From Arenibacter antarcticus (GTDB taxonomy: Bacteria; Bacteroidota; Bacteroidia; Flavobacteriales; Flavobacteriaceae): 64,000 nucleotides of DNA. Every line of letters begins with the position of its first letter. Within the stretch, counting starts at the first letter, position 1. The DNA is taken from positions 2,046,001-2,110,000 of the forward strand of contig NZ_CP166679.1 in assembly GCF_041320605.1 (NCBI RefSeq), read 5' to 3'. Position numbers and translations under genes: made by a program. This document shows, piece by piece, positions 1 to 9,807 of this stretch. The notes under the pieces are model-generated. The model had not been told where the DNA came from. It was given only the letters and a program-made list of their open reading frames with translations, and made no database searches.

Positions 1-943
1 TAAAGGCATCGGCTATGGCGATGGATGTTTTGGTATAAGCGTAGATAGTTTTGGCAAAGTCGGACTCTGTTTTTTTACAGGCAATTTTGGTAATACCGAT
101 CCAATGTGCCCCTGGAGATATTTTTTTTGTCGCAAACATTAGATGGCCTCTCGTAACCGATACATAAGGATTGCAGTCCCAAAATTTGGCCATGGCAACT
201 TCGTCGGAATCGTCACCTTTTAAAGTTATTTCCTTACTTATGGTGTAGACTTCCATTACTTCCTTGTAAAAGTCCGAATCCTTTTCCATGGAGAAAGCCG
301 GAGGCGGAGATGGGGTGAATTGGTTGGCAGAATCAAGGACAAAGGGCCTTATCTTGCCCCAATGTGGCTCAATCCCATCCATATAGCCCGGAGGTGTTGG
401 TTGCCATCGGGTGGTATCGTCCGTGTCTACCGTAAATTTTTGCATGGTTCGTGTCTGATTGTAATTGTCTTTGCTCATCCACTGGGCAATATGCTCTGCT
501 ACTTCAAGTCCATACGTTTTAGAAGAATTAAATACTTTAGGGTTTTTTTTGTTCCAGTTTTGATACAGACTGTCCCTAAAGGTAACCAAGACCTTTTCTG
601 AAAAAATTAATCTTTTACAGAGCTCCATATGGGCTATTAAAGCAGACAGTTCATAATTTACAGGGGCCTCCAAAGAGGGTTTAGGAATGGCAGTCAAGTC
701 CGTAACCTGTCCTGCCAAAGATATGTAGTCGTCGTTGTTGAGCGCTATAATTTCATATGCAGCAATATTGGGATATGCAAAGATCCTACTGGCCACTGGA
801 GGAGAGAAGATATCATGTATCATTATGTCCGTCACCTTCTGTACGGATTGATGTAGCTCCTCGGCGCTTACTATTATGGGTTCTGAATTATCACTACAGC
901 CATGGAGGTAAATTGCCATAACAATATAAATAAGCTTTCTCAT
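1..943 (-). CDS. Vanadium-dependent haloperoxidase / PAP2-like lipoprotein (C-terminus cut by window edge)
   Basis: An open frame of 314 codons runs from an ATG at 943 off the left edge of the window, so the C-terminus is missing. The N-terminus is a lipoprotein signal ending in LHGC (Cys16), so export and lipid anchoring are expected. The body holds the stretch WQPTPPGYMDGIEPHWGK, followed by a segment beginning IRPFVLDSANQF, which I associate with vanadium-dependent haloperoxidase-like PAP2-superfamily lipoproteins of Bacteroidota. The histidine and arginine residues that bind vanadate or phosphate lie in the C-terminal part outside the window, so the chemistry cannot be checked. It is divergent from the symporter at 1336. 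Genes of this type are, from memory, often near VCBS/ASPIC lipoproteins such as those at 3.2-13.7 kb. A plain acid phosphatase is the alternative. Confidence 0.7.
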   Translation of the reverse strand, partial: MRKLIYIVMAIYLHGCSDNSEPIIVSAEELHQSVQKVTDIMIHDIFSPPVASRIFAYPNIAAYEIIALNNDDYISLAGQVTDLTAIPKPSLEAPVNYELSALIAHMELCKRLIFSEKVLVTFRDSLYQNWNKKNPKVFNSSKTYGLEVAEHIAQWMSKDNYNQTRTMQKFTVDTDDTTRWQPTPPGYMDGIEPHWGKIRPFVLDSANQFTPSPPPAFSMEKDSDFYKEVMEVYTISKEITLKGDDSDEVAMAKFWDCNPYVSVTRGHLMFATKKISPGAHWIGITKIACKKTESDFAKTIYAYTKTSIAIADAF

Positions 944-1335
944 AGATATATTTTTAACCCGACTTCTTGGGCGGTGCTATTTTACTGGGATTATGAAGTG
1001 GCCTCTAGATAGGCCGTGCCGTAATTCTATCCGAGCTCGCTTTTCAAAAATACATCATTTTTGCAAATAATAATAACAAGGGAGCCTATCCCTGTTATAT
1101 CAAAGCTCGCCCAAAAATAATTTAGAATTGCCCAGTTCCTACTACAGACATAGGAACGGGAAACATTTTTAGCCAGATATTCTAAAACCTTTCCAAATGA
1201 CCTTTAAAGTTAAGATGAGATATCAATAAAATATATTTTTCTGGAATTAAATGCGATAATTTCTAAAAAGCCACATACTATTTCTAAATAATCCAATATA
1301 TTTAGCCTATTCAATCCAATTAACCCTTAATAATC
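944..1335. other. Divergent intergenic region (392 bp)
   Basis: This gap separates the leftward haloperoxidase-like gene from the rightward symporter. It is AT-rich and I find no gene in it. On the minus strand a TATTTTTG box (1052-1045) fits a Bacteroidota -7 element for the haloperoxidase-like gene. On the plus side the stretch before 1336 is very AT-rich, with a weak TATATTTA near 1296-1303. No convincing operator or RNA structure was seen. Confidence 0.5.
1045..1052 (-). promoter_or_regulatory. Candidate -7 box of the haloperoxidase-like gene
   Basis: The minus strand reads TATTTTTG, matching TAnnTTTG. It would give a transcript starting near 1039 with a leader of about 95 nt. No well-spaced -33 TTG was found, so the call is tentative. 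Confidence 0.35.
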
Positions 1336-2988
1336 ATGTTAGGAATCATTTCTTTTGTTGGCTTTACATTACTTGTAGCCATAATAGCTTATTTAGCAAC
1401 TAGAAAAACAGACGAAAATTCCTCAGATGGTTATTTTTTGGGAGGCAGAAGCCTTACTGCTGGGGTAATTGCGGGATCTTTGCTTTTAACCAATCTTTCC
1501 ACGGAACAAATTGTTGGTCTTAACGGTAGTGCTTATACGGATGGATTATCGGTTATGGCCTGGGAAACCTTAGCAGCCATTGCCATGGTAGTTACCGCAA
1601 TTTTTTTATTACCTAGATATTTAAAAGGGGGACTTACCACTATTCCCCAATTTTTGGCAAAACGTTTCGACGTGACTACCAAGACGATCACCTCTGGGTT
1701 ATTTTTAACAGGTTATGTGGTCGTATTGTTGCCGGTAATTCTGTATTCTGGTTCAGTGGCTATTAGTGGTATGTTTGATGTGCCTGGACTTTTAGGGGTT
1801 TCAGATAAGATGGCTTTGGTGATTTGTATCTGGGGAATTGGAATTATTGGTTCTATTTATGCCGTATTTGGGGGCTTAAAGGCAGTTGCGGTATCGGATA
1901 GTATTAATGCGATTGGACTATTAACAGGTGGTCTTTTGATTCCTATTTTTGGTTTGATGGCAATAGGGGATGGTAATGTGTTTACCGGTATGGAAAATTT
2001 GATGACTACTGATGCTGCTAGATTCGATTCTACTGGGGAGTCTGGTCAGGAGGTTCCATTTTCCACCATTTTTACTGGGATGATGCTGGTACAACTTTTT
2101 TATTGGGGAACCAACCAACAGATCATTCAAAGGGCATTGGCCGCTAAAAATTTGGCGGAGGGTCAGAAGGGGTTGTTATTGGCGTCTTTTCTAAAGATTT
2201 TAGGTCCTTTAATTTTGGTGCTTCCAGGAATGATCGCCTATCATTATTTTGATGGTAGTTTGGCTTCCAGTGATCTTGCATATCCCGAATTGGTAAGGGC
2301 AGTACTACCAAAACCTTTGGTCGGTTTTTTTGCTGCAGTACTTTTCGGGGCAATATTAAGTTCGTTCAACAGTGTGCTTAACAGCTCGGTAACTTTGTTT
2401 GGAATAGATATCTACAAGCAGCACATTAATCCGGAGGCCCAAGAAAGGACTGTTGTTAAGTACGGGAAAATATTTGGAGTCTGTTTGGCCCTAGCGGCCA
2501 TGTTTATCGCTCCAATGATTGCAAATGCGGGAAGTTTGTTTAATTACCTGCAGGAAATAAACGGAATCTATAGTATTCCAATATTCACGATTATTGTAGT
2601 GGGTTATCTAACAAAAAGGGTGCCTGCAATTGCGGCCAAAATAGGAATCTTTTCTGGCTCCATACTGTATATTATCAGTCAATTTTTTCTGAAAGATCAT
2701 TTTGTGGATAAAGCGTTGATTGCAGCAGAAGAAGCTGGCATTACCGACGCTGCCGCATTAAAATTAATAGAAGCGGAGGCTTACCCCCATTACCTGCATA
2801 TTATGGCAATTTTATTTGTGCTAAACGTGGGAATTATGTTGATTATTGGAAAGCTATACCCTAGAAAAGAAGCTTTTGAACTTGAATACACCAAGCAGGT
2901 TTCTATAGAACCTTATAAATATGTGTATCATGTAGGGCTTACTATATGTGCAATCGTTATTGGGATCTATATCTATTTTGCAAAATAA
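1336..2988 (+). CDS. Sodium/solute symporter (SSS family, YidK-like)
   Basis: A 550-residue inner-membrane protein with about 14 hydrophobic segments. It starts ISFVGFTLLVAIIAYLATRK and carries the segment GYFLGGRSLTAGVIAGSLLL followed by TNLSTEQIVGLNG, which closely matches my memory of E. coli YidK in the solute:sodium symporter family (sugars, myo-inositol, sialic acid and similar). The sodium-coupled substrate cannot be told from sequence. It stands alone on the plus strand, divergent from the haloperoxidase-like gene and convergent with the VCBS operon. It may import a product released by the neighbouring SusCD/VCBS system, but that is inference. An isolated element with a conserved GATATAGC core lies just behind its stop. 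Confidence 0.85.
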   Translation: MLGIISFVGFTLLVAIIAYLATRKTDENSSDGYFLGGRSLTAGVIAGSLLLTNLSTEQIVGLNGSAYTDGLSVMAWETLAAIAMVVTAIFLLPRYLKGGLTTIPQFLAKRFDVTTKTITSGLFLTGYVVVLLPVILYSGSVAISGMFDVPGLLGVSDKMALVICIWGIGIIGSIYAVFGGLKAVAVSDSINAIGLLTGGLLIPIFGLMAIGDGNVFTGMENLMTTDAARFDSTGESGQEVPFSTIFTGMMLVQLFYWGTNQQIIQRALAAKNLAEGQKGLLLASFLKILGPLILVLPGMIAYHYFDGSLASSDLAYPELVRAVLPKPLVGFFAAVLFGAILSSFNSVLNSSVTLFGIDIYKQHINPEAQERTVVKYGKIFGVCLALAAMFIAPMIANAGSLFNYLQEINGIYSIPIFTIIVVGYLTKRVPAIAAKIGIFSGSILYIISQFFLKDHFVDKALIAAEEAGITDAAALKLIEAEAYPHYLHIMAILFVLNVGIMLIIGKLYPRKEAFELEYTKQVSIEPYKYVYHVGLTICAIVIGIYIYFAK

Positions 2989-3111
2989 GGGATAAGAGTC
3001 TTGGTATCTCTCCTTTATGCATAATCTTGCCCTTGCGAGAAAAGTACAGCAAAATGGGCTCTCCCAATGGATTGCTTGTTCTGCGTTAAGCCTGCATACC
3101 GATAGGCATGG

Positions 3112-3189
3112 ACAGCGGCGGCATCCCCGCTGCTTCGCTAGGGATATAGCCAAAACGGCCCGACCCTCGTAGGAGGGAACGCTCAAAAG
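3112..3189 (+). repeat. Dispersed intergenic structured element, copy A
   Basis: This stretch holds a hairpin (CAGCGG paired with CCGCTG, about 3113-3132), the core GATATAGC (3143-3150), then a hairpin CCCTC-GTAG-GAGGG (3164-3177) flanked by CGA and AACGC. The same order of core, hairpin and AACGC occurs again at 27150-27210. I recall similar 'GATATAGCGGA...CGACCC...GGG...AACGCC' pieces between genes in other Flavobacteriaceae but know no formal family name. It lies between the convergent ends of the symporter and the VCBS operon. Confidence 0.55.
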
Positions 3190-3228
3190 ACCGGTCAGAA
3201 AATAAGCGTAGATTAAATATCCTCGTAC

Positions 3229-6200
3229 TTAGGGTAGAAGCCATTCCAAGGTAAAGGCCTGGGCATTATTTGAAATCACCAAATATTTATTGTCGCCTGT
3301 TTTCTCCAATCTTCTGACACTTAGACCTTTTGGTAGTTTTAAGTTTTTATGGGTAGTAAACTTCCCGTTCTTAAAATTGGTGAATACCCCGCCAGCGTTC
3401 GCAACACTTTTGCCAAGCTCGTTGACATAACCTAAATAATTACCAACGTAAAATAGGGCCGGCGTAGCTAGTTCTTCATCTAGGTATACGCCTTCAATAG
3501 TACTCATTTGGGCTTCTTTAGGTAGGGGTGAGGCAGTGAAACCATTTCCTGAGTTCGTATAGACCATAGATCGTAGTTCCATTATATGTTTAAATTCCAG
3601 GATATCCGCTTCTTTTTTTCCAGTTAAATCTTCAATGTTTTTGATTTTGGAAAAATCGGAATAGCTCAAGAATTTTTTCTGAAGCATAGGCAATTGACGC
3701 ATAAGTTGATCCTTGGAAGCAAAGGGAACCGGATGCCCAAAAAAATCATAGAAAATAATTGGGTCCGATTGTTCATTTCCGTCATAATCATCTATATAGA
3801 GCTTTACAGGATTGGCTTGGGAAGCTTTCCACTTAAAATTGAGGCCTGCATTTCCTGCAATGATATCCCGATACCCGTTCCCGTCCAAATCGGTAACCAG
3901 GATGGTATTCCACATTCCTGTAGTGTTTTCCAGCCCAAGTTCCTTTGTCCGATTTGTAAAACTGGAATCCCCGTTGTTGATGAGTACTGTTATGGGCATC
4001 CAATCCCCTACCATGATCAAATCCAAATGCCCGTCATTGTTCAAGTCTGCCCATTGACTATCGGTATTCATTCCATAAGGACCGCTATCTACTATTTCAA
4101 AATTGCTACTTCCTGTATTTTTTAGGATTAGGCTTAACGGAGAAAGTCCATAACCTCCGGGTATAGATCTGGAACCAATAAAAAGATCCATAAATCCATC
4201 CTTGTTAAAATCTCCAGCTGCAATACTCCCTCCATTTGTCCTTGGCAAGGCGGCTTTAAGTCGCTCAAAATTTCCTTTACCATCGTTGAGGTACACGCGG
4301 TCCTCTAGGTAGGTGTCCCCTTCTGGGACGTCATTTCCACCGCTCATTACATAAATGTCTAGGTCACCATCATTGTCCAAGTCAAATGCCACGGCATCCA
4401 CATCTTCATAAGTTTTATCGCTCTCAAAGGAGGACATAAATGTGGTAGTATAGGTGCTATCTGGTTGTTGGATGAATAAAGTGGCGGATTGATATTTTGC
4501 CCCTCCGATGAAAATATCATCTAGGCCATCAGAATTAAAATCGGCAACCACTACTGCGGGCCCCTCTTCCGATAACTTTTCGGGCATTAAAGGTTCCAGT
4601 TCATAATCGAAATAACTATTTTCAAAATGAGTATACGGAAATTCCTTCACACTAAATTCAGGCTCTTGTGTGGGTGGTTTTCCAGCAATTGCTACAGAGC
4701 TGTCCCGTTTAATTTCGTGATATTGCCCAGGTGCAGGGCCAGCCACCACTTGGTGCATCCCATCGGGCCATGTAATGGTAAGGGAGTCTACGGTAGATTT
4801 GGTTCCCAAACCGAAATGGAGTTTATGCGAGGAGGAGGATTGAAATCCCCTTGTAGTAATCAACTCCTTGAAAAAAAGTTCTCCTTTGGAGTATACCGTT
4901 ACCTTGGACCCAATAGTTACTGGGTGTTCCTTACTACCTTTCAGTTGCGCCCCAATCCAATTATTTGCGGTGTTGTTTACAGTCTTATTTTCCAGTATAA
5001 CGGACCTTTCATTAAGGTTGTTTACCACTAGGTCCATATCCCCATCATTGTCCAGATCCGCTGTGGCGGCACCGTTGGAATAAGAAGGTGCAAATCCAGC
5101 TTCCTCGGAGTATCTGTTAAACTCAAAACTTCCTTTGTTATGGAAGATAACATTGGGAATCTTTAAGGAAGGCATGCTTTCTATCAGCCTTTGTTCTACG
5201 TCCACGGACTGGTTCTGATCGTATTGACTGAAATCTGTAGTGCTGAGGTAATTTATATAGTCCAGATCATTTGGTCGCTTATAGATGCCATTGGTAATGA
5301 AAATGTCCTTTAGCCCGTCGTTATCAAAGTCTTCTAACAGTACGGACCAGCTCCAATCCGAGGCATGGGTTTCGGTCATCAGGGCAATCTCGGAAAAGGA
5401 ATTATTACCTTGGTTTAATTGAAAATGGTTACGGGCATATTGGGTCCCAAATCCAAAGTGTTCCTTTATCTTGTTCACTTTGTCCGAATCCTCGCCCCCA
5501 GATTTCAGGAAGATGTTGTGCTGGTTTGGCATCATGTCCAGGGAAAAGATATCCTGTTTTCCATTGTTGTACATATCCCCTACATCTACCCCCATTGTAA
5601 ATCTACTGCTGTGATCCAACACTTGTTCCCCAACCTCTTTAAAGGTCTTGTCTCCTTGGTTTAGGTAGATATAATCATTTTCATGAAAATCGTTTCCCAC
5701 ATAGATATCCATCCACCCGTCTTGGTTTAGGTCCGTTGCAATCAGCGCAAGTCCGTATCCCAAAGGACTACTGTAGATACCGGCAGCTTCACTAACATCT
5801 TCAAAGATTAGGGTGCCAGTTTCCAGTTTGTTCTCATATAACCGATCTCCTGCTAACGCGTCTTTTTCCAATCTTTTGTCCACCTTGCCATAGCTTCTGT
5901 TGCTGTGAATGGAGTGGTTCATAAGATACATGTCCAAATCCCCATCCCTATCGTAATCAAAGAAGACCACTTGGGTAGAGAATCCCGAGAAATTAAGTCC
6001 AACACTTTCAGAAACTTCGGTAAAGGTGTTGTCCCCGTTGTTAAGGTATAACAGATTATGGGCCTTTAGATTCTTATAATTCCCCACTTTGGATACATAG
6101 ATATCTAAAAAACCATCATTATTTACATCTGCCATAGTTACCCCAGTAGACCAGGTGGAGTCTATTTTTATATTTGCAGGTAATGTGATATCCTTAAACT

Positions 6201-6498
6201 TAAGATTTCCGAGGTTTAAGTAAAGTTTGTCCGGGGATTGATTGGCCGTAAAATAGAGGTCTTCCAAGCCATCGTTATTAATATCCCCTATAGCTACGCC
6301 ACCTCCATTGTAATAATATAGATATTCCAAAATGTTTAAGCTATCTTTTGTAAGCAACTGGTTTGTAAAATCTAATCCACTGATACTTTCAGGTACTGGC
6401 TCAAAATACAATGGAGCTTTGACTAAAGATTTTTCGCTTTTATTACAGCCAAGGGCAAGTATGCCAATAGCCAATATGGATAGAAGATAGTTTTTCAT
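3229..6498 (-). CDS. VCBS/FG-GAP repeat lipoprotein with ASPIC/UnbV domain (paralogue 1)
   Basis: A 1,089-residue exported lipoprotein: signal peptide ending LALGC (Cys18). Two blocks of VCBS/FG-GAP propeller repeats contain many calcium-binding loops of the D-x-N/D-x-D-G form (for example DINNDGLEDLYF, DVNNDGFLDIYV, DLDNDGDMDLVV, DFNSDGLDDIFIGG). They are separated by an ASPIC/UnbV domain around residues 520-600 carrying TTRGFQSSSSHKLHFGLG. The family (CRTAC1-like) is thought to bind ligands or partners at the cell surface; no enzyme activity is established. It is the last gene of the SusCD operon, 9 nt behind the next paralogue. It is more distant from paralogues 2 and 3 than they are from each other: its N-terminal block has LYYYNGGG where they have RNFYNGGG. 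Confidence 0.88.
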   Translation of the reverse strand: MKNYLLSILAIGILALGCNKSEKSLVKAPLYFEPVPESISGLDFTNQLLTKDSLNILEYLYYYNGGGVAIGDINNDGLEDLYFTANQSPDKLYLNLGNLKFKDITLPANIKIDSTWSTGVTMADVNNDGFLDIYVSKVGNYKNLKAHNLLYLNNGDNTFTEVSESVGLNFSGFSTQVVFFDYDRDGDLDMYLMNHSIHSNRSYGKVDKRLEKDALAGDRLYENKLETGTLIFEDVSEAAGIYSSPLGYGLALIATDLNQDGWMDIYVGNDFHENDYIYLNQGDKTFKEVGEQVLDHSSRFTMGVDVGDMYNNGKQDIFSLDMMPNQHNIFLKSGGEDSDKVNKIKEHFGFGTQYARNHFQLNQGNNSFSEIALMTETHASDWSWSVLLEDFDNDGLKDIFITNGIYKRPNDLDYINYLSTTDFSQYDQNQSVDVEQRLIESMPSLKIPNVIFHNKGSFEFNRYSEEAGFAPSYSNGAATADLDNDGDMDLVVNNLNERSVILENKTVNNTANNWIGAQLKGSKEHPVTIGSKVTVYSKGELFFKELITTRGFQSSSSHKLHFGLGTKSTVDSLTITWPDGMHQVVAGPAPGQYHEIKRDSSVAIAGKPPTQEPEFSVKEFPYTHFENSYFDYELEPLMPEKLSEEGPAVVVADFNSDGLDDIFIGGAKYQSATLFIQQPDSTYTTTFMSSFESDKTYEDVDAVAFDLDNDGDLDIYVMSGGNDVPEGDTYLEDRVYLNDGKGNFERLKAALPRTNGGSIAAGDFNKDGFMDLFIGSRSIPGGYGLSPLSLILKNTGSSNFEIVDSGPYGMNTDSQWADLNNDGHLDLIMVGDWMPITVLINNGDSSFTNRTKELGLENTTGMWNTILVTDLDGNGYRDIIAGNAGLNFKWKASQANPVKLYIDDYDGNEQSDPIIFYDFFGHPVPFASKDQLMRQLPMLQKKFLSYSDFSKIKNIEDLTGKKEADILEFKHIMELRSMVYTNSGNGFTASPLPKEAQMSTIEGVYLDEELATPALFYVGNYLGYVNELGKSVANAGGVFTNFKNGKFTTHKNLKLPKGLSVRRLEKTGDNKYLVISNNAQAFTLEWLLP

Positions 6499-6507
6499 GA
6501 TATTATC

Positions 6508-9500
6508 CTAAAATTTAAAAACTTCGATAGAATCTTTGTTTTTAGTTACGATCAGATGGGGTCCCATTACCTTGATATCCCTTATCTCTCCGTCCAAAAA
6601 GAGACCACGGCCATCTCTGTGGTATTTAAATTGGTGGTTGCCCAAATTTTCCAAATAGATCCCATAGGAAGCATCGTACCTACCCACCTCTGGTTTTACG
6701 CCATATAGGTTGCCCCCCATTACAATATCCATATCTCCATCTTCATCATAATCATGAGCGTATATGGCATAGATAGGGGAGAACTGTGCCTCTATGGGCA
6801 ATTCTAACACCTTGAAATTTAAATTGCCTTCATTGATCAAGATAAGGGAGGATAGTGTGTTGGCCTCTAACTTTAAGGCGCCTTGTAATTCCTCTTTCGT
6901 AAATATTTCTGTGATACTTGCATCCTTAAAGGATTCGTAGTTCGGAAATTTCTTTTTTAGGTCCTTTAGCTGCTCAATTAAGTTATGTCTCAGGTTATAG
7001 GGGTAGTGTTTGCCGTTTTTGGCGGTAAAGGTCATAATAGGGTCGCTAAATCCGTTTTGATCAAAATCTTTGACAAATAAATTTATAGGTTTCTCTGCGC
7101 TGGCTTTAAACCTGGAATTTTTCCCGTGATTGCCTATGACCAAGTCTAGATCTCCATCATTATCCAGATCTACGGCGTGTATCACGTTCCACCATCCTTT
7201 TAATTGGGACAACGGGTTATCTTTTTTGCGAACCAATTTCCCTTCTTGGTTAAGGAAGATCTCTATTCCCATAAACTCTCCGGTAACAATAAGCTCCGGA
7301 GTTCCATCTCCGTTTAAATCCTCAAATTTGGCATCGGTAATCATTCCAATATCTACAAGTTCTGGCGCTATTTCCACGGTGACGTCTTTAAAGGCTCCCT
7401 TTCCATCGTTCCTTAGAATAAATCCGGATCCAGGTAGGCCGTATTGTCCAGGGACTGACCTCTCGCCCACAAAAAGGTCCAGATCACCATCCATGTCCAA
7501 ATCGGCTGCTATGACAATGGAGGTACTGTGGGTTCCCGAGGCCGAGGGTAAATGTTGGTCCGAGAGCGTAAAATTCCCCTTCCCGTCGTTAAAGTAAAGT
7601 CGGTCTTTTAGATAGCTGGAAAATTGTGAAAACTCTACGCCCCCGCTACAAATGTAAAGGTCTAGGTCCCCATCATTGTCCGCATCAAAAAAAAGCATTC
7701 CTGCATCTTCGTAACCGGTATCATTTATAAAATTGGTTGCGTCTGTGGCGATAAATTTATCACCCTTCCCAAGTATTAGGGTGCCCGGGCTTCCTTTTGA
7801 TCCACCAATATAGATATCGTCTATTCCATCGTTATTAACATCGGCAATGGCCATTTTTGGGCCTTGGGTGCTTAGCATATGGGGTATTAATCGGTCCCGA
7901 TCAAAGTCAACAAATCGGTTCTCTTTATGTTTGTAATCAATTTTTAAATCAGAGGGTGTAAACAACGGGCTGAGTTTTGGAACGGAATCCAAAACAGGGG
8001 GGAGTGCCTCCCTTTCGTATAATGTTATAGTTTGGTTGACCGATATCTCCGCTAATTTGGTTACTCTTCCGGAGGGCCAAGTGACCTGTAGGCTTACAGG
8101 GAGGCTATCCTTTAGTCCGAAGTTGGGTCTTAAGTCTACACTGGACTGGAAACCACGGATGGGTTGTTGTTCCAAATACTGACTCCCCATTTTGGAGGTG
8201 AGTTTTAATTTTGCGCCTATGGCATTGGTGTTCTTATTAGGACCTTTTAGGATTATTTTTAAATAATTGTGGTTGGTCAGGGTCTCTGCATTGTTCTTGT
8301 AAATAAACGAGGGCATATTTACGTTATTTACCACTAAGTCTAGATCTCCGTCATTATCTAGATCCCCATAAGCTGCCCCATTGGAGAAACTTAAATCATT
8401 TAGGCCTGAGTTCCATTCTCGGGTGAATTTTAGGTTCCCTTGGTTTTTGAAGGCGTGGTTCTCCACCATATTGGAGGGGATAATATCTATAAGTTTATTG
8501 TAATCTACTTTATTGTTGGCCACAATGGACTGAATTACCGCTTCACTGGAAACGTACTGTAAATAATCCTGATTAGTGAGGTCTTTGTATATGCCATTGG
8601 CAATAAAGAGGTCTTTCTGTCCATCATTGTCTATATCAAAAAGTAGGGCACCCCAGCTCCAGTCAGAAGCTTCCACCCCACTTAGCCTCCCAATTTCACT
8701 GAAAGTGGAGTTTCCGTTGTTCAGTTGTAACATATTACGGGTAAACTGATGGTAATAATCGTTCTTTAAGTTTAGTTGGTATTTGTTCCAATCTTCAAAG
8801 GTAGTGACCGTCTTTAACCGGGAGTATTCTGAAGGCAGCATTTCGGTGACAAAGATATCAGTAAACCCATCATTGTTAATATCAGCCACATCGGCCCCCA
8901 TAGAGGCGCCACTAATAGATTTTATTTGTTGGGTAAGGACCTCCTTAAAGGTGCCGTCTTGTTGGTTAAGGTATAGGTAGTCCCGCTCAAAGAAATCGTT
9001 GGAAACAAAGATGTCTTCCCATCCATCGTTATTCATATCCCCAACGGTAACGCCCAGGCCAAAACCAATTACACTGCCGTAGATCCCTGCTTCCTCGGTA
9101 ACATCAACAAAGGTGCCCCCATCATTTCTCAAGAGTTTATCCCCTCCCAGCACGTCCCGTTCATATCTTTCGTTGCGCTGAAGATTAAAACTGCCTATGG
9201 ATTTATAAGAATTATTTAGTAGGTATACATCTAGATCCCCGTCCTTATCGTAATCAAAAAAAGAGGCATGGGTGGAATACCCTTGGTCGTCCAAACCATA
9301 TTTTTCGGCCGCCTCCGTAAAGGTAAGGTCACCGTTGTTTATAAAGAGTTCGTTTTGTTTATTGTCTCCGGCAATATCCCCGGAATTGCATACGTAAATA
9401 TCCAAATGGCCATCCCCGTTAATATCTACCATGGTAACTCCGGTAGACCAAGCTTTTTCGCCACTCACGCCTGCCGTTTCGGTAATATCCTGGAACTTAA

Positions 9501-9807
9501 AATTTCCCTTGTTCAAATAAAGCTTATTGCCGGTGAGGTTGGCGGTAAAATAAATATCCAATAATCCATCATTGTTGATATCGCCAATGGCCACTCCGCC
9601 CCCATTATAAAAATTACGGTACCGATATACATTGAACTCCTGGTTGTAACTAAGGTCATTTTCAAAATTGATACCTGTGTGGGTGCTGTCCATTAACTGA
9701 AAAAGCGGTGGTGCACCAGATGCAGGGCCATTAGTTTTTGAGCAGGACAGCATAAACGTTCCTACACATAATAAGTAAATGCACACCTTCATTCGACTTG
9801 TCGTCAT
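6508..9807 (-). CDS. VCBS/FG-GAP repeat lipoprotein with ASPIC/UnbV domain (paralogue 2)
   Basis: A 1,099-residue surface lipoprotein with lipobox FMLSC (Cys22). It begins with the block RNFYNGGGVAIGDINNDGL, followed by repeated DxNxDG calcium loops, an ASPIC/UnbV domain near residues 520-600 (core IRGFQSSVDLRPNFGL) and a second propeller block. The start ATG shares one base with the stop of the small lipoprotein gene (TAATG), which favours this start and suggests translational coupling; an internal ATG five codons on is possible. The close match in domain order and motifs to paralogue 3 points to tandem duplication. Role: probably ligand capture on the cell surface with SusC/SusD; this is inference. 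Confidence 0.88.
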   Translation of the reverse strand: MTTSRMKVCIYLLCVGTFMLSCSKTNGPASGAPPLFQLMDSTHTGINFENDLSYNQEFNVYRYRNFYNGGGVAIGDINNDGLLDIYFTANLTGNKLYLNKGNFKFQDITETAGVSGEKAWSTGVTMVDINGDGHLDIYVCNSGDIAGDNKQNELFINNGDLTFTEAAEKYGLDDQGYSTHASFFDYDKDGDLDVYLLNNSYKSIGSFNLQRNERYERDVLGGDKLLRNDGGTFVDVTEEAGIYGSVIGFGLGVTVGDMNNDGWEDIFVSNDFFERDYLYLNQQDGTFKEVLTQQIKSISGASMGADVADINNDGFTDIFVTEMLPSEYSRLKTVTTFEDWNKYQLNLKNDYYHQFTRNMLQLNNGNSTFSEIGRLSGVEASDWSWGALLFDIDNDGQKDLFIANGIYKDLTNQDYLQYVSSEAVIQSIVANNKVDYNKLIDIIPSNMVENHAFKNQGNLKFTREWNSGLNDLSFSNGAAYGDLDNDGDLDLVVNNVNMPSFIYKNNAETLTNHNYLKIILKGPNKNTNAIGAKLKLTSKMGSQYLEQQPIRGFQSSVDLRPNFGLKDSLPVSLQVTWPSGRVTKLAEISVNQTITLYEREALPPVLDSVPKLSPLFTPSDLKIDYKHKENRFVDFDRDRLIPHMLSTQGPKMAIADVNNDGIDDIYIGGSKGSPGTLILGKGDKFIATDATNFINDTGYEDAGMLFFDADNDGDLDLYICSGGVEFSQFSSYLKDRLYFNDGKGNFTLSDQHLPSASGTHSTSIVIAADLDMDGDLDLFVGERSVPGQYGLPGSGFILRNDGKGAFKDVTVEIAPELVDIGMITDAKFEDLNGDGTPELIVTGEFMGIEIFLNQEGKLVRKKDNPLSQLKGWWNVIHAVDLDNDGDLDLVIGNHGKNSRFKASAEKPINLFVKDFDQNGFSDPIMTFTAKNGKHYPYNLRHNLIEQLKDLKKKFPNYESFKDASITEIFTKEELQGALKLEANTLSSLILINEGNLNFKVLELPIEAQFSPIYAIYAHDYDEDGDMDIVMGGNLYGVKPEVGRYDASYGIYLENLGNHQFKYHRDGRGLFLDGEIRDIKVMGPHLIVTKNKDSIEVFKF

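Noticed and set aside
320..601. Plus-strand frame of 93 codons near the left end
   Set aside because: It lies antisense to the haloperoxidase-like lipoprotein gene, whose codons and signal peptide are convincing; the plus frame has no domain features.
3694..4125. Plus-strand frame of 143 codons inside the VCBS region, with similar ones at 4627, 7130 and 12025
   Set aside because: All are mirror frames of the repetitive DxDxDG coding sequence on the minus strand and have no features of their own.
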